The position numbers and the translations under genes were made by a program. This document shows, piece by piece, positions 18,158-26,148 of a stretch of 64,000 nt of DNA (the first letter of the stretch is position 1; the number at the start of each line of letters is the position of its first letter). The stretch is from AC-32 sp963813435 (GTDB lineage Bacteria > Actinomycetota > Thermoleophilia > Gaiellales > Gaiellaceae): NCBI GenBank assembly GCA_963813435.1, contig CAWEYY010000003.1, positions 1,054,001 to 1,118,000 of the forward strand. The letters run 5' to 3'. The notes under the pieces are model-generated. The model was not told the origin of the DNA, did not search any database, and saw only the letters and a program-made list of their open reading frames with translations.

Positions 18158-18688
18158 TCAGCCAGTTCGCGTGAGTTGCTCGTCGATCCAGGCGTTCGCT
18201 TCCGCCGGCTCGACGCCGCGCGCCAGGGCAATCTCATTCGAGAGAAGCTGGCGTGCTTTCACGAAGAGATCCCTTTCGCCCGGAGAGAGCTGCGACTTGG
18301 TGCCTTTCGCGGACAGTGTCCACCCCCGATGCGCGCTGTCACGGATGATCTCTGCGAGCTCGACGGGATCGCCACCTGACAGCTTTGCCTGCGACTCCCT
18401 CCGGCGCTTGAGCCAGGGAACCCTGCCGACGGCGGGATCTGCGCCCAGCGTCTTCTGCACCCGGGACATGTCCGCCTCGCTCGCCAGCGGCCGCAGCAGC
18501 TCGTGTGCGCGCTCCATCGGCAGCTCCACCGAGAGCCCGCCCGCGAGCGCAAGCACGATGACCTCTCGCCGCTTGCCGAGGACGACTCTTCTTTCCCTGG
18601 CTGCCACGTGCCCCGCCCCGTGCGAGGCGTAGACGACCATGTCCCCGACTGCCAGTCGCACCACGGCAGGGTAGCGGCCGCTTCGCAC
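18158..18688 (-). CDS. CarD/CdnL-type transcriptional regulator
   Basis: 176 residues as drawn; GTG codons at residues 9 and 10 (18664/18661) are likely alternative starts because the fold begins VRLAVGDMVVYASHGAG. The N-terminal CarD_CdnL_TRCF Tudor-like domain, which binds the RNA polymerase beta subunit, is followed by the helical C-terminal domain (LSPGERDLFVKARQLLSNEIALARG) that contacts promoter DNA upstream of -10. The sequence is shorter in the linker and more divergent than essential CarD proteins, so this may be a paralogue rather than the main one. It lies alone on the minus strand downstream of the ATP-grasp gene. Confidence 0.85.
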   Translation of the reverse strand: MRSGRYPAVVRLAVGDMVVYASHGAGHVAARERRVVLGKRREVIVLALAGGLSVELPMERAHELLRPLASEADMSRVQKTLGADPAVGRVPWLKRRRESQAKLSGGDPVELAEIIRDSAHRGWTLSAKGTKSQLSPGERDLFVKARQLLSNEIALARGVEPAEANAWIDEQLTRTG

Positions 18689-18758
18689 TGTCCGGAAGCA
18701 CGCTGGCGCCGGCGCTCATTCGTACAGCGCAGAACCCGCATACAGCCGGGGTAGCCCT

Positions 18759-20018
18759 CTACCCGTCCGACGGATCGCCGATCACGATCTCGAGACGACC
18801 GTGGGCCGTACGCAACGCTTGCTCGACCTCGTCGGGCGTCTCGCCGCGGGCGAAGAGGAAGCCGAGGTAGCGGTCGCCCTCGGGCAGCGGCCGAACAGGC
18901 CGGCCGCACGCGATCGAGATCTCAAGCCCGGTTACCCCGGGTAGCGCCAGGGCCTCGTCCTGCCCGCGCACCTCCTCGAGCACTCCTCCCCTCGGAATCG
19001 GCAGCATCATCACTCCGGAGGCGGCCTCCTCGCGGGCCAGGCCGTCGAGGGGAAGCCCGAGGGCGTGGCGGAGGATGAGCTCCTCGAGGCTCACGCCCAG
19101 CCCGAAGCGCAAAGACCGCGAGCAGAGCCCGCCGATCGAGCGCGCAGCGAGCTCGAGCAGCCACGCTCGGGTGCCGTCGATCCTGAGCTCGGCGTGGATC
19201 GGCCCCTCGACTAAGCCGAGGGCGGAGGCGGCACCGGCGGTCAGGCGGGTGATCGTCTCGAGAGTCTCAGCCGGCAGGCGCGAGGGGGTGACATAGATCG
19301 TCTCCTCGAAGTAGGGACCCTCGAGGGGATTGGGCTTGTCGAAGACCGCCAAGACCTTGAGGGCGCCATCCCGAAGCAGGCCCTCGACAGCGACCTCGAC
19401 GCCTGGGAGGTAGCGCTCCACAAGCAGCGGCCCGTCCGGCTCCTCCCCAGCCTCGCGCAGGATCGCCCGGATCCGCGCGGCGGCCGCGGCGGCGGCGGGC
19501 GGGTCGTCAGCGCGGATGACGCCGCGGCTCGCCGAGAGCGAGACGGGCTTAACGACGCAGGGAGAACCGACCTCGGCGGCGAGGAGGGCGACGTCCGCTC
19601 GCGGCCCCGCGACCCGGTACTCGGGCTGGGAAAGGCCGGCGGCCGCGAACGCCCGGCGCATCGCCACCTTGTCCCGCGCTGCCGCGACCGCCTCGGACGG
19701 GTTGTGCGCGAGGCCAAGGCGCTCGGCGGCGAGCGCGGCGACGATGACACCTTGATCGTCGATTGCCACGACGGCGTCGAGGGGCGTCCGCTCGGCGAGG
19801 GCGACGATGGCCTGCGCAGCGGCCTCCGGGCGGCGCAGGTTCACACGCAACGCCCGGTCTCCCATCACCCCGGCGAGCGCCTGCCGCCGCTCGGAGGCGA
19901 CCACCACTTCGGCACCCAGCGAAGCCGCCGCGTCGAGGAAGTCCCTTGCCCGGTACGTCGCCGTGGGCAGCACAAGAAGCAGACAGGACACCCGGTATCC
20001 TAGCTGGGGAGCCGTCAC
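18759..20018 (-). CDS. ATP-grasp domain ligase
   Basis: 419 residues. The N-terminal pre-ATP-grasp Rossmann part (LDAAASLGAEVVVASERR, AVVAIDDQGV) leads to the ATP-grasp domain with ARDKVAMRRAFAAAGL, the Lys of VVKPVSLSASRGVI, VERYLPGVEVAVEGLL and metal-binding IHAELRIDGTRAWLLELAAR. It resembles L-amino acid ligases and carboxylate-amine ligases with an extra C-terminal domain (GRPVRPLPEGDRYLGFLFA). Substrates are unknown. The gene is divergent from the NfuA-like gene with about 30 bases between the starts. Confidence 0.8.
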   Translation of the reverse strand: MTAPQLGYRVSCLLLVLPTATYRARDFLDAAASLGAEVVVASERRQALAGVMGDRALRVNLRRPEAAAQAIVALAERTPLDAVVAIDDQGVIVAALAAERLGLAHNPSEAVAAARDKVAMRRAFAAAGLSQPEYRVAGPRADVALLAAEVGSPCVVKPVSLSASRGVIRADDPPAAAAAAARIRAILREAGEEPDGPLLVERYLPGVEVAVEGLLRDGALKVLAVFDKPNPLEGPYFEETIYVTPSRLPAETLETITRLTAGAASALGLVEGPIHAELRIDGTRAWLLELAARSIGGLCSRSLRFGLGVSLEELILRHALGLPLDGLAREEAASGVMMLPIPRGGVLEEVRGQDEALALPGVTGLEISIACGRPVRPLPEGDRYLGFLFARGETPDEVEQALRTAHGRLEIVIGDPSDG

Positions 20019-20050
20019 GCGACGGACGGGCGTTCGAGCGAAAGCGATCC

Positions 20051-20701
20051 ATGACCGCCGATGACAGCGACGGCCGGGAGCCGGTCGTTTGGATCACCGA
20101 CCTGGCCCGGGAGAAGGTGCTCCGGGTCCGCGCCGAGCAGCCCAACCCCGAGCACCTCGCGCTCAGGATCGAGGTGATCGGGATCTCGGGCGGCGAGTAC
20201 GAGAGCACCGCGTCCTTCCCGCTCCTCGAGGACGCCGGACCCGACGACGTCGTCCAGCACCACGACGGCCTGGCGATCGTCATCCCCGCGGATAGCGTCG
20301 AGAAGCTGCGCGGCGCCACCATCGATCTCGAGGGAAACCTGATCCTCGGCTCCCTCGTCATCATCAACCCCAACAGCCCGAGCCCGGCCGTCGCGGCGGC
20401 GGGCCGGCCGCCCCCCGATCTCAGCGGCGATATCGCCCAGCAGGTCCTGCAGATCCTCGCCGAGCAGATCAACCCGAGTATCGCCGCCCACGGCGGCTAC
20501 GCCGAGCTCGTCGCCGTCGAGGACTCGACCGCCTACCTGCGCCTGAGCGGCGGCTGTCAGGGCTGCGCCATGGCGCCTGTCACCCTAACGCAGGGGATCG
20601 AGGTCGCCATCACGGGGGCGGTGCCCGAGATCACTCGGGTCGTCGACGCCACCGACCACGCGAGCGGCACCAACCCGTACTTCGAGGCGGCCAAGAAGTA
20701 G
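20051..20701 (+). CDS. NfuA-like Fe-S cluster protein (degenerate A-type + NifU domain)
   Basis: 216 residues from ATG 20051. The N-terminal half (ITDLAREKVLRVRAEQP, then LRIEVIGISGGEY) is an IscA/HesB-like fold in which all cluster-binding cysteines are absent. The C-terminal half (INPSIAAHGGYAELVAVED) is a NifU domain with the CxxC cluster ligand in GGCQGCAMAPVTL. This architecture is that of E. coli NfuA, which carries [4Fe-4S] clusters to client apoproteins such as aconitase under oxidative or iron stress. Aconitase is encoded 9 kb away. No suf or isc genes are in the window. Confidence 0.87.
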   Translation: MTADDSDGREPVVWITDLAREKVLRVRAEQPNPEHLALRIEVIGISGGEYESTASFPLLEDAGPDDVVQHHDGLAIVIPADSVEKLRGATIDLEGNLILGSLVIINPNSPSPAVAAAGRPPPDLSGDIAQQVLQILAEQINPSIAAHGGYAELVAVEDSTAYLRLSGGCQGCAMAPVTLTQGIEVAITGAVPEITRVVDATDHASGTNPYFEAAKK

Positions 20702-21066
20702 CGCGACGGGGCGCGCGGCCAGTTCCGCGGGAGTTCCCGCGGGAGACGTGGTGGCTATTCCCACACCCACGCAGGTACTGCCACAACGGGGACATGGCCT
20801 TCGCGGACGGATCGGGCGCGGCCATACCGGCCGGGCTCCTAAACGCAAGAAGTACTGCCACAACGGGGACATGGCCTTCGCCCCCATCACGCGTTGGCAC
20901 GCTCGCCGCCCACGCGACCGACGGTACCTTGGCCGGAACCGCTCCACACGCGACCGCGGCACTGGGGTCACGTGCGAAGGAAGAGAGCAGCATCTCTGGC
21001 CGGTTGGCGCACTTCAGCAGAAGGCGAGAGCTGCCGCGGGATCGAACCGCTCCGGTGCCCTTCGTG
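20702..21066. other. Interval with a 30-bp direct repeat
   Basis: No gene is supported. The only distinctive structure is the exact 30-bp repeat at 20775-20804 and 20852-20881. In one plus-strand frame the repeat would read KYCHNGDMAFA, recalling the end of a small zinc motif, but no open frame supports a protein. Confidence 0.5.
20775..20881 (+). repeat. 30-bp exact direct repeat, 77-bp period
   Basis: Positions 20775-20804 and 20852-20881 are identical; the shared sequence begins GTACTGCCACAACGGGGACA. A tandem duplication that has diverged between the copies, or two binding sites, would explain it. Confidence 0.85.
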
Positions 21067-21408
21067 CTAATGAGCGTGGCGCTCGAAGCGTGCCTGCTCC
21101 GCCGCCGTCCGCTCGGCCGCGGGAACCGCTTCGAGCCGCTCATCGGGAATCTCCTCGCCACTTTCGATGGAGCGTCCGTAGGTGCCTTCGATAAGTCGCT
21201 GCTCGGCGCGCTCAACAGCGGCGAGCTCAGCGCGCAGGTCATCGGCCTGTCCCTCGTCGAATTCCTCTTCGTAGAGTTGCGACGCGGCATCCGCCATCTC
21301 GTCCTGCCCAGCCAGCTCTTCCCTGCCAGGAACGTTGAGTCGAGCGAGCGCCTGTTCGATCCGGACGCGCTCGCGGCGAAGAAGGTCTCGGGCTCTCTCG
21401 AGCTCCAT
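21067..21408 (-). CDS. DksA/TraR-family protein lacking zinc-finger cysteines
   Basis: 113 residues. The coiled-coil part (MELERARDLLRRERVRIEQ, then DLRAELAAVERAEQRLIEG) is followed by the family's C-terminal signature GTYGRSIESGEEIPDERLEA. In classical DksA/TraR proteins this segment has CxxC (GTYGxCxxCG), and a second CxxC follows near the C-terminus; here the first pair is Ser/Ser, and the second region AAERTAAEQARFERH has no cysteine. DksA binds the RNA polymerase secondary channel and mediates ppGpp responses; cysteine-poor forms exist and still function. A second, truncated relative lies at 35.7 kb. Confidence 0.85.
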   Translation of the reverse strand: MELERARDLLRRERVRIEQALARLNVPGREELAGQDEMADAASQLYEEEFDEGQADDLRAELAAVERAEQRLIEGTYGRSIESGEEIPDERLEAVPAAERTAAEQARFERHAH

Positions 21409-21488
21409 CTGGTCAGCGCAGTGTTGCAGACAGCTTGCCGCCGACGAATAGCCCGGCGGCCGGTGAAGTACCGGCGTATCCTGGTGAC

Positions 21489-21866
21489 ATGAACAGCAAG
21501 TCGACCGAGATCGCGCGGGAGGGCTTGGAGGCTTGGCGTAAGGGCGACTTCGAAACGATCGAGGAGATCCTCGACCGGAATGTGGAGTGGCATGCGACCG
21601 AGCCCGGGGATTGGGACTGCCACGGCCGAGATGACGTCATGCAGACGCTTCGCGAGCGGTACGAGCAGGGCTTCGCCAAGGGCGACTTGCAGTTCTTGGA
21701 AGGCGGAGAGCACGCTGTGATCGTCGTCGCGCACCCGAGTGAGATCGGCGGCCCGGACTGGCCGTCTGAGACCGCGACCGTTATGCAATTCCGGAACGAG
21801 CGCGTCGTCTCAATGCAGGATCACCGAACTGAAGCCGGGGCCATTGCGGCTGTCGAGCAGAGGTAG
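21489..21866 (+). CDS. SnoaL-like / NTF2-fold protein
   Basis: 125 residues from ATG 21489. EIAREGLEAWRKGDFETIEE, then LDRNVEWHATEPGDWDCHGRD, is the typical opening of the SnoaL/ketosteroid-isomerase cone-shaped fold; VMQFRNERVVSMQDHRTEAGA is the closing beta-sheet. Such proteins are often small isomerases, hydrolases or stress-associated proteins; no specific catalytic residue can be assigned. It is divergent from the DksA-like gene with 80 bases between the starts. Confidence 0.8.
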   Translation: MNSKSTEIAREGLEAWRKGDFETIEEILDRNVEWHATEPGDWDCHGRDDVMQTLRERYEQGFAKGDLQFLEGGEHAVIVVAHPSEIGGPDWPSETATVMQFRNERVVSMQDHRTEAGAIAAVEQR

Positions 21867-21897
21867 CCCGGACGCGCCGCGCTGCCGACGCGGTGGC

Positions 21898-22065
21898 GTG
21901 CGCAATCGCCTGCTCTCGTTTCTTCGCTTCTTCCGCCATGACTCCGGTTGCGGCGACTGGTTCGAGGAGCTGCCGCCGGACTCGGGCGTTCGCGAGCCGC
22001 GTCGGCCGCGGCCCAGCGTTCCCTCCTCGAGCATTGCTTTAGAGCTGCCGCCGGATTTGCTCTAG
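21898..22065 (+). CDS. Possible small basic/proline-rich protein
   Basis: 55 residues from GTG 21898, beginning VRNRLLSFLRFFRHDSGCG and containing DWFEELPPDSGVREPRRPRP. The composition looks protein-like rather than random GC-rich translation. There is no strong ribosome binding site and no known domain. It lies 31 bases after the SnoaL-like gene, possibly co-transcribed. Confidence 0.4.
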   Translation: MRNRLLSFLRFFRHDSGCGDWFEELPPDSGVREPRRPRPSVPSSSIALELPPDLL

Positions 22066-22341
22066 TCAGGCGGGTTCAGCCACCGGCCATTCACCTTCGC
22101 CCACCATCAGGGCGGCGGGGTCCACGAACGGCGTCATGGCCACCGTTCCTGACCCCCAAGAAATGACTGATTTGCAGGGAAGAACGGCAAAAGGTCCACG
22201 ATCCTCGCCCTTGGGGGCAACGATTGGCTCGTCTGCCAAACCAACCGAGCTCCTGGGTACGCGTCGATGCTCGGCCGCCGTATAGCTAACTGCGAGTTCC
22301 AAAGCCCGCGAGAGCCTTCCGCAGGTTCGCCGTCCCAGCCC

Positions 22342-22566
22342 TCAGACCACATGGCGCTGCACGAGTTCCAGATCGCTGAGGTCGACATCGAGGACGCCGC
22401 GCAGCCGACCCTCCTCGTCGACCAACTCGATGATCACCCAGCCTTCGTCAACGGTTGCGTCATCGCAAACGACACCCTCCGCTCCCGCGGCGTGCTCTCC
22501 TACCGGACGCACCAAGCGCACGAAATCGAACCGCCGTGCCCGCTCCGCCTTGTCGCCCTGATTCAT
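22342..22566 (-). CDS. Small protein resembling DUF4926-type proteins
   Basis: 74 residues. FDFVRLVRPVGEHAAGAEG followed by VIIELVDEEGRLRGVLDVD is a small SH3-like beta-barrel pattern seen in short proteins of the DUF4926 type, often found near toxin-antitoxin-like genes. No partner is visible here. The assignment is from pattern only. Confidence 0.45.
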   Translation of the reverse strand: MNQGDKAERARRFDFVRLVRPVGEHAAGAEGVVCDDATVDEGWVIIELVDEEGRLRGVLDVDLSDLELVQRHVV

Positions 22567-22684
22567 TCACTGCATCTTTGCGCAGGAAGATCCAAGAGGC
22601 TCTCACCGGAGTCACGGCGTAGAGAAGGTCATGGGCTCGACTCTCCTCGGCATCGAGGCCGGGTCCCGCATCTCCCGGATTGGT

Positions 22685-23026
22685 TCATGGCTGATACAGC
22701 TCGCCCGTCTTCGCCGCCATGATGAAATCGTTGCGATGTAGACCCGCGATCTTGTGCGTCCACCATGTGACCGTCGTCCTACCCCATTCGGTCATCAGCG
22801 CAGGGTGATGCCCCTCTTTCTCTGCAAGCGCAGCAACCTTGTTCGTAAATTCCAACGCATGCGCAAAATCGTCGAATGAAAAGACTCGTCTGAGGCGTTT
22901 GATTCCATCGAGCTCCACGATTTCCCAGCCAGAGACTTGCGGACGAAATTCGGCGATCTCGGCCTCCGTCACGGGCGGTGCGTCCTTGCGGCACGCGACG
23001 CACTTCATCTGCGTCAGCGTCTCCAT
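22685..23026 (-). CDS. 4a-hydroxytetrahydrobiopterin dehydratase (PCD/DCoH)
   Basis: 113 residues; recycles 4a-hydroxytetrahydropterin produced by aromatic amino acid hydroxylases. The family signature EGHHPALMTEWGRTTVTW followed by WTHKIAGLHRND contains the catalytic His-His-Pro and the later Trp/His. The N-terminus has an extra CVACRKD zinc-knuckle-like segment. No pterin-dependent hydroxylase is in the window, so in this organism it may support another pterin enzyme, as is common for bacterial homologues. Confidence 0.9.
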   Translation of the reverse strand: METLTQMKCVACRKDAPPVTEAEIAEFRPQVSGWEIVELDGIKRLRRVFSFDDFAHALEFTNKVAALAEKEGHHPALMTEWGRTTVTWWTHKIAGLHRNDFIMAAKTGELYQP

Positions 23027-23154
23027 CTCCTTGTCTCCCCTTGAATCGGCTCCTGGTAAGCGGCCTCTCGTATCCTCAGAGTACTGCTCACGGTAACGAT
23101 CCCTGCCGGCTTCTCGAAGTACCGGTAGTCCCGGTCGCGGGGCGAAAGCACCGA

Positions 23155-23538
23155 GGCGGCCTGTTCGACAGCATGCGCTTCCTGATCCACGACCGCGACA
23201 GCAAGTTCGCCGCCGCCTTCGACGAGGTCTTCCGCAGCGAGGGCTTCAAGGTGATCCACGCCCCGATCCGCGCGCCACGGGCAAACGCCTTCGCCGGGCG
23301 CTTCGTCCCCACCATCCGTAGTGAATGTCTCGACTGGCTGCTGATCGTCGGCCGCCGGCACCTCGAACGAGTCCTGCGCACCTTTGCCGCGCACTACAAG
23401 CGCGAGCGGCCACACCGGGGACTCGCGCTGCTCCCGCCCGACCCGAAAAACGCAGACACTCGCTCGAGCGGCGAAGGGATCAACCGCCGCGACGTGCTCG
23501 GCGGACTGATCCACGAATACCACCGAGCCGCAGCATGA
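23155..23538 (+). pseudogene. Transposase fragment (rve integrase core, IS481/IS3-like)
   Basis: The frame encodes the C-terminal half of a DDE transposase: RFLIHDRDSKFAAAFDEVF contains the second catalytic Asp, and LERVLRTFAAHYKRERPHRG is the usual C-terminal signature. The N-terminal half and the first Asp are missing, and the glutamate normally present in ANAFAERFV is Gly here (ANAFAGRFVPT). It is thus both truncated and catalytically dead. No intact terminal inverted repeats are seen. Confidence 0.85.
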
Positions 23539-23608
23539 ACCGGGTTTTGGAACCCCTCAGGCAGCAATGGACTCGTCTGCCTCGAGGCCATCCTTGGATT
23601 CACGAACG

Positions 23609-23638
23609 GAGAAGGGCCCGTTTTCACGAGCCCTTCTC
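23609..23638. terminator. 9-bp stem-loop after transposase remnant
   Basis: GAGAAGGGC (23609-23617) pairs with GCCCTTCTC (23630-23638) across a 12-base loop. It could be a terminator or the remnant of an element end. Confidence 0.45.
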
Positions 23639-23730
23639 TAGACCTTCGTTGAGCCGGTGTCGCTTTCGTCTACCTCATCGAGAAGGTATTCGGTGGGTTC
23701 TTCCTACGACCTTCGCGGTGAGGCTTCGTC

Positions 23731-24445
23731 CTACTTGCGATCCGGACTTAGCGCATAACCGATGTTCCTCCCGCGCGCGCGAAGCGGCATCAGGGATTTC
23801 ACTGATTTCCGCCCGCGGCGTCGCGCACGCTGCAGGAGGGCGGCAGCTCCGCGAGTCTCAGCCGCGATCGAGCGCGTCACCGCGCGTGTGTCCGCCGTCG
23901 CGGCGAAGACGGCGAGCTGTCGCTCGGCTCCTGTGCCAGCACGAACGATCTGCTCGACACCGAGGAGCGCGGTCTGGCTCTCGAGTTCGCTGGCTACGTC
24001 ACTGAGCTCATCGAGCGTACGCAGGATCTGGCTGCGGATCGGGGTCGGCGCTGCGTCGGCGCCGACGACGGCCGCCTCCAGGCCGTAGCGGATTGCCTGC
24101 CACTTGTTCTCGCGCAAAAGCGCGCCCTCGAGTGCGCTCGACGGCGTTGAGGCGGGCGCCTCTGCGGCCCACTTCACCAGCGCTTGCACGCTGCAGCTCA
24201 ACCGCCGCCTCGCCAACCGTGGCACAGATCGGGGTCTGCCCCTCGATCTCAGACTGGAAGATCTCGCAGGTCGTGCGCGCTGCGAACTCGCCGTCGCGGT
24301 CGGCCTCGAGGACCGTGTCTGCCCGCTGGACGAGGGCAAACGTCTCGGGATCGAGCAGCATGTACTCCTCCTCGAGACCGAGTGTGTACGGCGCCGACGA
24401 ACCGAAGTGGGGTTCTGCGACGTTCGAGCGGCCGGCTGCTCCCAC
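23731..24445 (-). pseudogene. YbdK-type carboxylate-amine ligase (GCS2), internally deleted
   Basis: From GTG 24445 the frame reads a YbdK/GCS2 N-terminus (YTLGLEEEYMLLDPETFALV, then CEIFQSEIEGQTPICATV). After about 75 residues the similarity jumps, in another frame, to the C-terminal end of the same family (ALLRENKWQAIRYGLEAAVV, then RTLDELSDVASELESQTALL). A full gene needs about 1.1 kb; here about 0.7 kb remains, so the central catalytic part is deleted and the ends are out of frame. YbdK proteins are weak gamma-glutamylcysteine ligases. Confidence 0.82.
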
Positions 24446-24632
24446 CGGGCTTCTCCCTTCGCCGAGAGGATCACGGTGCCGGTGCCGTGCGGCATCGGGG
24501 AGGCTACGGCCGGACCGTTCGGCTTTCTGCTGAAACGGCGATCCGGCTCCCCAGGGCAGCGGACGCGGACAGGCTCGACACCGCGGGGGACACCGACTTG
24601 CAGGCACGACACGAAATTTGCCACCCCAGCGG

Positions 24633-25121
24633 TTAAGGGTGCTTGGCTGCAAGAGCCGCCTGAAGCCGATCGAGGAAGGGAACCTGCGCTGCCTTCAGCC
24701 TTCGGCGTGCCTCGTTGAGATCGAACCATTCGACGCGGTCGATCTCGGGGAATGTCTGCACGACGCCTGAATGCGGCGGCCATTCCATGTCGTAGGTGTT
24801 GCTCACGGCGGTCGACGGGTCGAGCTCTCCCTGGACTGCCCAGCCCAGCACGAGCTTGCCCGACTTCTGTGTGATCTGCCCAAGATCGATGAGTGGGTGA
24901 TTGGGGGCTTCGTGTCCGGTTTCTTCCGCGAACTCACGCCGAGCCACGGCCACGAACTCCTCACCGGGCTCCACCTCGCCCTTTGGGATGGTCCAGTGGC
25001 CGATGTCCTTCTTGACCCAGAAAGGTCCGCCTTGATGGGCCAGAAGCACCTCCAAGCGGCCCTCCCGGCTGCGCCAGAGCAGAATGCCGGCACTCGTGCG
25101 CCCCGACTTGTCGGTCGTCAC
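24633..25121 (-). CDS. Nudix hydrolase
   Basis: 162 residues from GTG 25121, chosen because GGGGAGG lies five bases before it; the longer upstream frame is not protein-like. The Nudix box reads GEVEPGEEFVAVARREFAEE followed by TGHE, matching G-x5-E-x7-R-E-x2-E-E-x-G. The N-terminal SAGILLWRSREGRLEVLLAH and DIGHWTIPKGEVEPGE are typical of diadenosine-polyphosphate or NTP pyrophosphohydrolases of the MutT/NUDT2 style with a PKG motif. It is a house-cleaning type enzyme; the substrate is unassigned. Confidence 0.88.
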   Translation of the reverse strand: MTTDKSGRTSAGILLWRSREGRLEVLLAHQGGPFWVKKDIGHWTIPKGEVEPGEEFVAVARREFAEETGHEAPNHPLIDLGQITQKSGKLVLGWAVQGELDPSTAVSNTYDMEWPPHSGVVQTFPEIDRVEWFDLNEARRRLKAAQVPFLDRLQAALAAKHP

Positions 25122-25533
25122 ACGCACCTCCCCGCCCCGTGCATCTCGGAAAGGACGGGCCGTGAATCTACCAAGCAAGCCCCTGTTCACAGCCGAACTG
25201 GACCGTTGAGGCCTTCCTGAACAGGCTTGGCGCCCCATACCAGCCCGAAGAGAAGCGAACGCCTCGGCATCTGTATGTTTGTCCTCCGCGGGCCACGGCA
25301 GGCAGGGGCGACCGGGCAACCTTCGCTACGAGGTATCGACCGTCGGGGGGGTCGGCTGACTCGAGCTCACAACCGAATGGTCCGGAGCCGGAGTCGCCGA
25401 GGATCAGCGGGTCTAGGCGGGGCTGCGCAGCGCGAACACGCACGCTGCACGTCGACCTTGACGAGGACGTCGCACGCTGCCAACGGAAAGACCGCGGACG
25501 CGCTCGAACTGGAGCGCGCACCCGCGAGCGGCG
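25122..25533. other. Interval without recognised gene
   Basis: Both strands have open frames but none looks protein-like. The interval contains the upstream region of the Nudix gene. I see no repeat or strong hairpin. Confidence 0.4.
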
Positions 25534-26148
25534 TCAGCTTTCCTTCAGCACGGAGTACCAGACACGCTCTGCAACCTCGCGGAGATCGTCGCTCATGCGC
25601 CCGAACCTCCGGTAGAGCTCCCGCTTGGCGGCGACCTCCCGCAGGTCGTCCACCGCGACCAGCGCCGACATCGACTGGCGGTAGACCTTCTCGACTCGAC
25701 TCTGGCTCTTCGCAGCACGGTCCGCGGCATCTGTCGCCGCGACCCGTGCTCCGGCCGCGAGCTGCTCGAATGCCTCGCTGAGATCCCGAACACCCTCTGC
25801 GAGCTCGGCTGCCATCTCCGAGATCGCCTGGTCCGGACCGGTCTCCATGACCTCCGCCTCACGAACTACGTTCTTCGCGCTGTTCAACACACGGTCAAGT
25901 TCCGTCGAGAGCTCGAAGATGTCCTCGGGCTCGAGCGGCGTCGTGAACGAGATGCTCAGCGCAGCGCGGAGCTCGCGCTTGCGATCGTCGGCTCGGTGCT
26001 CGCAGTCCCGCAGGCGATCCGCGGCGCCCGGCTCGCCCACCGACCAGGCGATGAGCGCCTCCATACCCTCCACCGTGATCGCGGTCTGCTCGCGCAGGAT
26101 GCCGAGGACGTCCGGCGTCTCGGGCAGAAACCAGCGCCCTCGTATCAT
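25534..26148 (-). CDS. DUF47 / PhoU-like phosphate transport regulator
   Basis: 204 residues from ATG 26148. The helical PhoU-like fold has the family signature SFTTPLEPEDIFELSTELD, then RVLNSAKNVVREAEVM. Proteins of this family pair with PiT phosphate transporters and regulate Pi import. The start codon overlaps the stop of the pit gene by four bases (ATGA), so they form a translationally coupled operon. A longer upstream reading through the pit gene is an overlap artefact. Confidence 0.87.
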   Translation of the reverse strand: MIRGRWFLPETPDVLGILREQTAITVEGMEALIAWSVGEPGAADRLRDCEHRADDRKRELRAALSISFTTPLEPEDIFELSTELDRVLNSAKNVVREAEVMETGPDQAISEMAAELAEGVRDLSEAFEQLAAGARVAATDAADRAAKSQSRVEKVYRQSMSALVAVDDLREVAAKRELYRRFGRMSDDLREVAERVWYSVLKES

